Shown in pieces: positions 55,771 to 64,000 of a stretch of DNA of 64,000 bases (position 1 is the stretch's first letter; every line of letters begins with the position of its first letter). The translations under genes were made by a program, and so were the position numbers. This stretch comes from Haemaphysalis longicornis (lineage: Eukaryota; Arthropoda; Arachnida; Ixodida; Ixodidae), in contig CM023448.1 of the NCBI GenBank assembly GCA_013339765.2, positions 330,261,941 to 330,325,940 on the forward strand, read 5' to 3'. Below the pieces are notes generated by a model that saw only the letters and a program-made list of their open reading frames with translations, made no database searches and was not told the DNA's origin.

Positions 55771-55790
55771 AGGCACGTTTGACGGGGGTA
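55765..55790 (-). repeat. right terminal inverted repeat of Harbinger element
   Basis: AGGCACGTTTGACGGGGGTA, mirror of the left end with one mismatch in the first 20 bases, followed by TAA. Confidence 0.9.
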
Positions 55791-55793
55791 TAA

Positions 55794-56236
55794 CTGCCTA
55801 TTAAAAAAACCAGAGTAAGCGGAAGGTACGGATTTATTGTTGATGATGTCCCTGAAGTCCTTCACAAGGGGCAGGGATTCACAGGGGGCAGGGATTCATT
55901 CAAATTAGCAACACATTGAAAACTTTGCACAATATAAAACACCATGCACACAGGAACCATGAAGAATAAGCCATGATATGTTGCCTCGGAATATACGTTC
56001 AAACTTAACTCATTCTAAATGCAAAAGAAAATTGGGGGAGATGGGCAGTATCTAACGCAAATGGATAGTATTTACGGGCAAGTTTACATTAAATTGAGGG
56101 TAATAACAGGACGAGAAACTGATGGGTTGTGGGACTACAGACTATACATAATATTTGAGCTGCTGTCGGGTGAGTGGTACAATTATCTTGAAACATAAAG
56201 TGGACCACCATAATCAAAAACTAGAAATTACCGTTT
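55794..56236. other. no gene recognised
   Basis: A short duplicated CACAGGGGGCAGGGATTCA-like word at 55870-55900. No gene or known repeat. Confidence 0.5.
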
Positions 56237-56239
56237 TGA

Positions 56240-56395
56240 AGCCTCGGAACCGTTTCGGAACGACTCCTTCGAATCGGTCCTGTTCGGGTTCAGTTCAAAA
56301 TTGCGGAAAAATTACGGGTTCGGTTCAGTTTTTGTTCCGGGCGAAACTTCGGGTTCAGTTCCGGTTTTCCGTTCGGTTCCGGTTCTACACCTTGG
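56240..56395. repeat. degenerate GGTTC-type minisatellite
   Basis: Irregular reiteration of CGGGTTCAGTTC, GGTTCGGTTCAG, TTCCGGTTTTCCG and CGGTTCCGGTTC over about 150 bp, without a fixed period. The following 56400-56730 is A-rich with no recognised gene. Confidence 0.6.
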
Positions 56396-56730
56396 CTGTG
56401 AGGCCTTAGTACTGGTGCATACAGGGATAGAAGTTCAAAAGAATACAGGATTGACAAAGACACGCCATGACAAGATAAAAGTGAAAACAATGAAGAGAGA
56501 AAAAACGTGAAATTGAACTTTGACAACGTATATATACGACATAAAAAAAGAAGTAAAGAAACATTGACACTGTATATGAACCGCGTATACAGCGGAAAGG
56601 AAAACATTACAAAACATTGGATAATATACGCACACACATTGAACACACGCATAATTGACAACCGAACAGATAATTTCACCCTACAGATTAAAAAGACCGT
56701 CTTCATAATACAGATAGACATGATAAGGTA

Positions 56731-58360
56731 CAGTCGCCAGCAAAAGTTTGCGGGATGTGCAGCGCGTGGCCGAGCGGCGCAAAACTGCATTGCTGCGCCA
56801 TCTGCAGCCAGCGGGTGCCGGGTCGAGGCTCATGGAACTGGCGTGCTAGGTGCGCTTTGCGCATGCCTGTCCTTTATTAGTTACGGGGCATCTCTGATCC
56901 CTCCTGTGCCCCCGACATGCTTTCGATGTTCGCGGCAGCCGTTGTGGCGCCGCGTGACCATCGCCGTCCTTCCGCTATCACTGGTGCAACAAAACACGTC
57001 GCCCGCGGCTGCCGTTTGCGCGGCGAGCAACGTTGAATAAATCATATCTTCCAAGTTATGCATTGGTTGACGGCTAAATTTATTTTACAGGAGTTATTTA
57101 GGCTACCTATCGGAAACTCTGTCTGGTGACGGGGTGCATAGACAAAAGTCGGGTCGTCGAATTTAATATTGCGGCAAAGTAGACTTTCCGGTGAAGTTTG
57201 CGGCAAAGCAAACTTTCTCGTCTAATGTATGTATCATGTAAAAACATCATACCGAAATTGGCCGTGAGGATGGCGTTATCGTTACGCCGAATCACATTTA
57301 CTTGCCACACTTAGTTTATAGAGAAGCTGTAAACGATAGGGAATTCCCGTCTGCTGTCCATACATGACATTCAAAGGAGGAGGTATGGTTACAGAAAACG
57401 GCTGTGACCCTCGTTTTGTCGGAACTACCCCAGACCAAATTGTACGATAATTAGTCGCGCAGACGACTGCAACGTTTTGCGAGCCAGTTTCAGCCCTGTG
57501 TTTGTCCTATAGAATAAAACATTAGTCCGTATTGTTTCCATTCACCTGAATAACTAGGGAGTAAACGAAACTCTTACCGACAAACAGTTTGTTTCGTGAC
57601 CTTCTTGAATTCCGCCCAGCTTTGCTTGTTATCCTTCATCACAGACTGCAAGGACTCTAAATTTGTTCCCATTTCTCTTCACTTAAACTTTGGTGTGTGT
57701 TCCGCCTGTTACAACTGGTGCACCCCTAGTCCTCATAGGAAAACTTTGCGTTCGAACTGGAGTATTTGCTCTGCACTCAACAGTTCTCAGTTTGTTTTCT
57801 GTTATAGCGGAGGCCCGTAAAAGTGCTTCGTACTCATCTGAGTGTGTAATTTATATTGCCACTTGCACTTGCGTCACTGCCTACTTAGAGCTGCCCGTAA
57901 GGCGGGCGATATGCCTTCTTTGGTCCTCGGGAGAGCGGGGCGGCATGGGCAGGGCACGCACCAACATCAATTGCGGTAGCTACAGGCATGAACGGCGAAT
58001 GGCAATTCTAGGCCAGCTTACAGTTTATCGGTGCTTAGGGTAAAATTTAGAACATAATTCGTGCTCAACCAGCAGTGCTGCATGCGGGCGACGTTTTTGT
58101 TGCACCAGTGTATCATAGCGGAAGGACGGCGATGGTCACGCGGCGCCACAGCGGCTGCCGCGAACATCGAAAGCATGTCGGGGGCATGTCGGATCAGAGA
58201 TGCCCCGTAACTAATAAAGGACAGGCATGCGCAAAGCGCGCCTAGCACGCCAGTTTCTTGAGCCTCGACCAGGCGCCCGCTGGCTGCAGATGGCGCAGCA
58301 ATGCAGTTTTGCGCCGCTCGGCCACGCGCTGCACATCCCGCAAACTTTTGCTGGCGACTG
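56731..58360. mobile_element. Tc1/mariner-like non-autonomous element with long inverted repeats
   Basis: The left end CAGTCGCCAGCAAAAGTTTG preceded by TA, and the right end as exact reverse complement followed by TA, fit a TA target duplication and the CAGT start common in Tc1-like elements. The inverted repeats extend about 280 bp each (56731-57010 and 58080-58360) at over 90 percent identity by eye, differing by small indels. The roughly 1.07 kb centre (57011-58079) has no transposase motif and only short frames. It is therefore a non-autonomous or internally replaced copy. Confidence 0.8.
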
Positions 58361-58439
58361 TACAACAGTAATACTTAACATAAACGAAATAAAATTCCGT
58401 GGCAGCATATATTGCAGAGAGCAGGACAACATATGAAAC

Positions 58440-59517
58440 AGCAGCGTAAAGAGAGTCCAACTGTAACTAAAAAGGATGAATTGCGTGCTACGGAACAAAA
58501 GAGTTTTTTTGTCCAATCGTTCACAGTTTTTTTTTCTAATGAATGTTCCTCTTTCACTGCTCGTGTAACATCTGGAGTACCTCAGGGATCTGTCTTGGAC
58601 CTCTATTATTTTTAATTTACATTAACGATCTCCCGGGACAAATTAACTTGTCAATTAAGCTCTTCGCCGATGACTGTGTTCTATATCGTGTTATTTCCAA
58701 TCCTGGTGGCTTCGAAGCTCTTCAATCAGATATTAACGTAGTAACATCATGGTGCTCTAAATCACAAATGAAACTCAACATTAATAAGTGCAAGACAATG
58801 CGTGTTTCTCGTGCCGTTAACAGCAATAACAACATAGATATAAAAAGTGTCTCCTCTTATAAGTATCTTTGCATTTACATTTCACATAACCTCACTTGGA
58901 ACACACTTATCAACTACATTTACAGTAATGCCAGCCGCGTGCTCGGATTCTTGCGGTGAAATATTTCATCGGCAACTGCAGCTGTTAAAATTGCTTCTGT
59001 AAAAATCCCTAGTAAGGCCCAAACTTGAATATGCATGCTCTATTTTCACCCTTGTGCTGTATACCTCAAAGACACTCTTGAATCAATCCAAAATCGAGCT
59101 GCTCGTTTTATTCTATGTAATTATTCTTGTAATGCAAGTGTTTCGGCGAAAACTAACCCTTGGATTGCCTAACCTAGAGTTACGTCGTAAATACTTTCGC
59201 CGGTGTCTTTTTCACAAGATTTATTAATCTAACGAGACCCTCAGGAATGAGCTAATGTTACCGCCATCATACATATCATCCCCCACAGATCATTTTTTCA
59301 AGGTTGAAGTTCCAGCCTGTCGCACCAATATTCATTTTGATTCGTTTTTACCACGAACAACGAATGACTGGAACCATCTCCCTGCCTCCATCGCTGCTAT
59401 CACCGACGCCACTAACTTCAAAAATGTTGTCAAAGAATTTATTTGTAACAATCCCAACTCCTCTCTGTAATGCATCCGGGCCTTGAGAGTATGATAAAAA
59501 ATAAAAATAAAAAATAT
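58440..59517 (+). pseudogene. CR1/L2-like LINE, RT motif B to 3' end
   Basis: TSGVPQGSV (58560-58595) is followed one frame over by GPLLFLIYINDLPGQINLSI and LFADDCVLYR (catalytic FADD), then SQMKLNINKCKTMRVSR and an open frame to 58956. After further frame changes the tail reads FFKVEVPACRTNIHFDSFLP and RTTNDWNHLPASIAAITDAT, stopping at 59468. The 3' end is an AAAAATAAAA-type tail (59497-59517). There is no RNase H. It is 5' truncated and frameshifted at least twice, and starts soon after the Tc1-like right end. Confidence 0.8.
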
Positions 59518-59529
59518 GCAACATAGTTC

Positions 59530-60060
59530 GATGTCGGAGAATATGATCGAGTGTTTAAGGAGTGATAGTTCTGCTACTGTCTGAATGGAACAGGTGGAGT
59601 GAGCGATTAAAAATATCTGCGTTAGCAGAGTAGAAGTTACACATGCTCTGCAGCCGGAACAGCGGGCAGTGCCTGTTACAAGCGCCGAGAGTACGAAAAG
59701 GATGACATTTTCTCGTGGTTTCAAGAGGAACTGTTTGCTTTAGCTCAGAAAGAAGACCCGCACTGTTAATTTGTCCATGTATTAGCTTAAAAAGGAATAA
59801 GAGGTCAGTTATATCACACCTAGCCTTTAGATCAGGCAGCACTCCCGAGTAGCGTCGTCTGAGTCAAGACGGTGATACTAGCGAGGGAAGCGATGTCTAA
59901 GTATCGACAAAAACGCATTTTGCACTTTATCAATAGCCATGCTGTTATATTTGCACGTGCCGTGACGACAGAGTGGAGTACAATTTTAGCAAGGGTGTTG
60001 AACAATGGAACTCTCTTGACACCCTGCAAACCATGTCCAAGCACCGGAGAGCTCGCTGCT
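59530..60060 (-). pseudogene. CR1-like LINE C-terminal fragment
   Basis: Minus strand: YNSMAIDKVQNAFLRYLDIA-like blocks near 59960-59880 across two frames, then LPDLKARCDITDLLFLFKLI (59842-59780) and SLHLFHSDSSRT. This is the usual C-terminal region of RNase H-less LINEs (IDxVQ..FLRYL...R...L..LFK). RT catalytic motifs are absent. It lies tail to tail with the preceding plus-strand LINE. Confidence 0.65.
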
Positions 60061-60109
60061 TGATGAATCTAACATGTGGTGTAAAGGTCATCTGGCTGTC
60101 ATTTTATAT

Positions 60110-60460
60110 TAGTCAATTAATTAATTAATTAATTAATTAATCAAGCAAGCAAACAAACAATCAATCAATCACGTTTATTAAAGTGCCCACGAACCGCTAC
60201 TGACCGGAGTGCTGGCGCACAGATAGCGACATAAAAACAAAATACAAGTAACATATTGCAAAGAACAAACAAACGACCACCCACAAACAAACTGAAGTCG
60301 TATAAATGAAATAAAGAAAATACAGGCAGAGTGAAAGGTGAGAACAGGTAAAAAGAGATGCCTACCGAAACTAGTCTTATAAAAGTACGGCAGCTCAGCA
60401 ATGAAGATAATAACAATGAGTTACACTGCAATAAAGTATTAGCGATAAGCAACGAACGAC
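60110..60460 (-). repeat. AT-rich tail region: (TTAA)n, (CAAT)n and probable retroelement 3' UTR
   Basis: TTAATTAATTAATTAATTAA at 60113-60139, CAAT repeats at 60155-60170, then on the minus strand TTTAATAAACGTG as a possible polyadenylation signal. This looks like the 3' end of a minus-strand retroelement whose coding part I could not identify. Confidence 0.4.
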
Positions 60461-60979
60461 GCTTTTACAGTTTCTCATCTTATAAGACCACACAACAAGC
60501 ACAGCAACAAAGTTTGACAGAAAAATATCTAAAAAAACAATGGCAGAAGTTTAGAGACAAATGATCAGACGAAGAAATCACAGTAAACATTTTCAAAAAC
60601 GTGCGACTAGCAGTTGTTTAAACAGAACGGCAGAGCCAACCTCTGTTACTTTTTTGTGCCTTATTAAGCCTTTTTATACGGTTTTAAGGAAGTTTTGCCA
60701 CTTCGTATTAAACGCATACTGGTTCCCGAGCAACCGGGCTTTCTGTTCAGCGTAACCAAGTTTCTTCTATGCAATAAGTGCCCGAAGCGGTTTACTGCCG
60801 GAGCAAGCTCGACACAAAGTACTTTATCCTGAGCAAGGCTTTTGGGGTCGCCAGTTGCCGCTTACGAATTATGCTACTGCCCTCACTGAATATAGACAAT
60901 TCATTTTTTGAACTTTGAGTTATGGGCAAAGGGTGGAGCGGCTACTTAAATATCAACATCCAGCAGTTCTTACTTTACT
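60461..60979. other. no gene recognised
   Basis: Ordinary composition; short frames only. Confidence 0.5.
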
Positions 60980-61245
60980 ATGCCTGAACGGGTGTTCCCC
61001 AGGAGTCTGTTGTAGGCCTCTCCTGTTTTCTTTACTTGCTAATAATGTTTCGGCCACTATAATGTATTCTTAGTTTTTACATTATTATGCTGGCGTCAAC
61101 ATTTTAAAGTAAGTATTATGTCTTAGCTATTGTAGATATTTGCAAAAAGACGTCGATGCATTTAGGCACTGGGGCAAATACAACAAACGCGTCAAAAATG
61201 AAAGCATGCAGTGCCATACACCATTTTGTATGTTTGATCACGCAT
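60980..61245 (+). pseudogene. strongly decayed RT relic (motifs B and C)
   Basis: Plus-strand pieces SPGVCCRPLLFSLLANNVS correspond to SGVPQGSxxxPLLFSLxxNDxS, then LHYYAGVNILK to the YADDVKI region, and DVDAFRHWGKYNKRVKNES to the block following it. Catalytic Asp are gone. It resembles the jockey/CR1-like RT at 45063. Confidence 0.55.
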
Positions 61246-62689
61246 ATAGCGGTATAGTATACACATAAAACTGGTAGCCTGCTTTTCAGTGCTTAAAAGA
61301 TTTTGCTTTGCCTCAAATTTTCAGGACCAGTGACCTTGGTACGCTCTTTGGGGACAAGTTTACACTCACCCTAAATGCTATAGATCTATCCGATACCGAG
61401 CTTTCCGGCACTTGGGGGAATTTTGCAGGATGTCTATAAAATCCGGTAGCACTGGATTCTTCCAGAAACTGTGCGCAATTGTTTATCATGGAGTTCTGGA
61501 ATATGTCCAGGTTTTCTGAAATGGCATGGGTAAATATAACAGCGTTGCAATTGGCTGGGTGCAAAAGAAATGTCCATCCTTACTTCCGTTGCCAGCCTCA
61601 CCCTTCTTACCGAGAAACTGGACTCGGAAGTGCAGCTTTATCTAAACTCTCGGTGCGATAAAACTGACCATATTTCGTGCGCTAATTAGTGAATACGCTT
61701 CTAACGCTAATCCGTGAAACAGTTAGCTATGCTGAAATTTCTTCTCAGATCTAGCTAACAGTTCCTCCTGAAACCACAAGGAAATGCCAACCTTTTCGCA
61801 CTATCACGCGCAGTAACAGGCTCTGTCCCTGTCTGCAGATTTCGATATTTTCAACAGCTATCTTCATCTATCTGCTTTGAAATGTCAGGACCAAACCTGC
61901 GAGTGAAAGGGGTGAAGAGCGTGTTACAGTTTATGTTCTTTCACACTTTTCCGATATAAAAAAAAAGGTATGGCGCTTATCCCGGAAGGAGCAGACGACA
62001 CGCTTTCGAACAGAAGCAGTCGACGGGGCGCGCGGAGCACCGTTAACCCGCCGGTCGTTCGATTTTTCAGCCGGGTGCCACGAGACCTCTCAAGCCTCTG
62101 GCGCCTAAACAAGCAAGTTCCGACAAAAAGCTAACATACCACGCAACTGTGTGCGCTCCGAACGCCACCGCTGCGCGGTTGCACATTTCGGTATGCGGTG
62201 AGCTTTTTCGCTACGCACCTACTCTCCAGCACCGCGCATCAAGCTTTTGTCGTGCTAGGAATGGTACGCCACCTGGGAAGCTCGAGGGGAAACGAGCGTC
62301 GACAAGGAGAGAAATGTCTCACGTGGGCGCCAGGTGGGGGAAATGGTCTTCACGGGACAGCAATGCGCACGGGGAATCTTGTGATATTCAATGAAAACGC
62401 CTGTTCCAGAATCGGATAACAACATTTTCTTATGTTTAAGCAAAACGGTTTCAGGAGGCCGTGTGTGAGTTATAAAGAAACGTCTTCTTTTTTTCTTTTG
62501 ACCCAAAAACATCTTAAAAAGGCTGTTTCCGGATGCTAGCAATAAACAGTTCATACTAACTAACCGCATCCGGATAGCGCGTGCATCAGCTCTCCGGAGA
62601 AAGTGAAACGACTTTAGTGCTTAGGGTCTGTTCAGTAATGTATGAGACTACGCAACGCAAAAAAGTTTTTTCGGCTCTTTTTAAAACAT
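61246..62689. other. no gene recognised
   Basis: No domain, tRNA or repeat signature. 61950-62400 is GC-richer with short frames on both strands. Confidence 0.5.
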
Positions 62690-63866
62690 TATACACGCTG
62701 TAAAGAGTAAAGAGCAGGGTGGAAGGGGTTATTCCAACCTTCCTTATTATACATAACCACCACCAGGCTGCAATAAATGCCCTGGCTACTCGCACCTCCC
62801 TGTTGGTGCGGGTCATCCGGGAAAAAGCGGCGCAGCTGGCGGACCGGGGCACTCGGCTGTGCCTGCAGTGGGTCCCTGCCCACATCTGGCTGGACGGAAA
62901 CGAGCGGGCGGACGAGCTGGCCGCCGGATCGCCGGGCACACGCGCTGCCTCCCTCGGACATGGTGGGCCCAGGCGGCAGCGGACGACGCCCGCCTGCTCA
63001 TCCAGCGACACCTCCGCACCAGGCATCCAGACCCGAAGCTGCGTGTCGGAGCGGGTTTCTTTCCCCGAATTTTTTTTTTGTTTTTTTTTATTATATGGGG
63101 AACACGGAATTAATGAAGGGTCTGCCGCCTGTGCGGGCATCACGCCTGTCTCGTCGACTGCGCTCGGCCATCCTGCGCCCCCGCGTGGGGGCCGCGCGTG
63201 GACGGCAGAGCGGAAGCACCGACTGGGGCGGGTGGCCAGTCCCGCCTGCACTGCCGGCACTCACTGCCGAGCGTCCGTGCAGTCCCTGCCGCATGTAAAA
63301 GAGTGCCCCAAGTTTGAGGCAGGGCGGGCGGAGCTTCTGGCCGTGCTCCGAGGGGTGCGGCCGCTCGAGGAACTGCTTTGGCCCCCAGGAAGTGCCAGGG
63401 AGCGGGACAAAGTGATCGAGGCCCTAGGAGCATACCTGGGGGCCTCGGGGCTCTACAACGCACTACGCTACAGCTTTACATAACTGCCCGGGTCGCAGTG
63501 GAGCGTAGCTGCTAGTGTAGCATTCCTGTGTGTGTATTTGTGTGTGTGTGCGTGTGTATGTGTGCAGGTGTCCTTTTTGCTACACCTTCGTGTCCTGTAT
63601 TTTGATATTTATTTATATGTCTAGTGTTTCGTTTTTTTTTTCTTTCACCTTACGTTGTATATATGTCCCATCTTATTCTTGCCCATGTGTTATATATTCA
63701 TGTAAGCCCTCTACCCTATCCCCCTATTCCTTTGTACTCTTTCCTCCCTATCCCACCTCCCCTGCACCAGCAGGCGTTCCGGTGTCCGCCCCTAGGCGAG
63801 ACAATTTACGCCTGTTGGTGGACCTTCCTTTCTTTCTTTTGTGCAATAAATACATACATACATACA
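62690..63866 (+). mobile_element. 5'-truncated LINE 3' end: RNase H, C-terminal region, (CATA)n tail
   Basis: A long plus frame (62719-63483) starts in RNase H; CLQWVPAHIWLDGNERADEL (62860-62920) is its last block, including the final catalytic Asp. The middle (about 62930-63270) is readable only with frame changes: RRLRSAILRPRVGAARG, RKHRLGRVASPACTA. The tail has SVQSLPHVKECPKFEAGRAE (knuckle remnant) and EELLWPPGSARERDKVIEAL before TAA at 63481. The UTR has CAATAAA and ends in ATAC repeats (63850-63866). A T-rich stretch at 63068-63090 interrupts the coding part. Confidence 0.75.
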
Positions 63867-64000
63867 GGCTGCAGCGCTTCCTGCGCGGCGGGACGTTCTA
63901 TTAAAACAAAAAAGCTACATTGCCCTGTACAGCAGCGTTTGACAATCGGTTTCAACGTAATTGAAACTCACCCTCAGCGGCGCCTTCTGTAATTGGTTCT
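63867..64000. other. no gene recognised
   Basis: Window end; no feature seen. Confidence 0.5.

Larger units (their letters stand above)
49445..55790 (+). mobile_element. PIF/Harbinger DNA transposon, complete, composite
   Basis: Ends match as inverted repeats: TACCCCCGTCAAACG at the left and its reverse complement at the right, with GGCC versus TGCC following. TAA stands immediately outside both ends (49442-49444 and 55791-55793), the 3-bp target duplication expected of this superfamily. Inside are a DDE transposase gene (plus) and a Myb/SANT-like gene (minus), the standard Harbinger pair. At 6.35 kb it is longer than most; the excess is the segment 54063-55770, which is itself bounded by inverted repeats and carries a THAP frame. 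Probably non-functional now, because the transposase N-terminus is interrupted. Confidence 0.92.

Overview
The window looks like intergenic DNA from a hard tick (Ixodidae, probably a metastriate). This is inferred from content. There is a tRNA-derived SINE with a (TTGA)n tail that resembles the Ruka-type SINEs of ixodid ticks. There are several lineages of non-LTR retrotransposon with RNase H, a Penelope-like element with a GIY-YIG domain, and arthropod-type PIF/Harbinger and Tc1-like DNA transposons. Introns, AATAAA signals and microsatellites show it is eukaryotic. I found no host protein-coding gene that I would defend. Nearly everything interpretable is a mobile element or a simple or tandem repeat.

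Layout. 0-6 kb: a LINE RNase H fragment interrupted by a TATA-bearing pentamer repeat, one copy of a 0.7-0.8 kb inverted-repeat element (here called the GACGATAGTC family), and a decayed Ty3/gypsy pol relic. 6.8-7.8 kb: three diverged tandem units of about 350 bp. 8-13.7 kb: a 1.28 kb sequence present twice in direct orientation around a minus-strand LINE, then a second LINE insertion with a 16-bp target duplication. 14.4-16.4 kb: two reverse-transcriptase relics on opposite strands, the second of L1/Tx1 type. 18.9-19.6 kb: an inverted copy of the GACGATAGTC element. 20.4-23 kb: the best preserved LINE (RT, RNase H, zinc knuckle). 27.1-29 kb: a Penelope-like element bounded by inverted copies of its end and interrupted by a SINE with a 7-bp target duplication. 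32.5-34.3 kb: a LINE 3' end, then a full-length GACGATAGTC element. 37.8-39.4 kb: microsatellites and an RT tail relic. 42-48.5 kb: LINE fragments (one nested in another), a second SINE family in two copies, and several tRNA-like heads.

The most coherent unit is a 6.35 kb PIF/Harbinger element (49445-55790) with matching terminal inverted repeats and TAA target duplications. It carries an intron-containing DDE transposase and, convergent to it, a three-exon Myb/SANT-like accessory gene. These two proteins act together in Harbinger transposition. Its right part is an extra fold-back segment holding a THAP zinc-finger frame with a TGA at the conserved tryptophan position. The transposase N-terminus is interrupted, so this copy is probably inactive. 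Next to it, 56731-58360 is a Tc1-like element with inverted repeats of about 280 bp and no transposase. The last 5.5 kb hold CR1/L2-like LINE pieces and a final RNase H LINE with a (CATA)n tail.

Stretches of 0.5-3.5 kb between these elements hold nothing I can identify. All structure was read by eye; identities and boundaries are approximate unless a motif is quoted.
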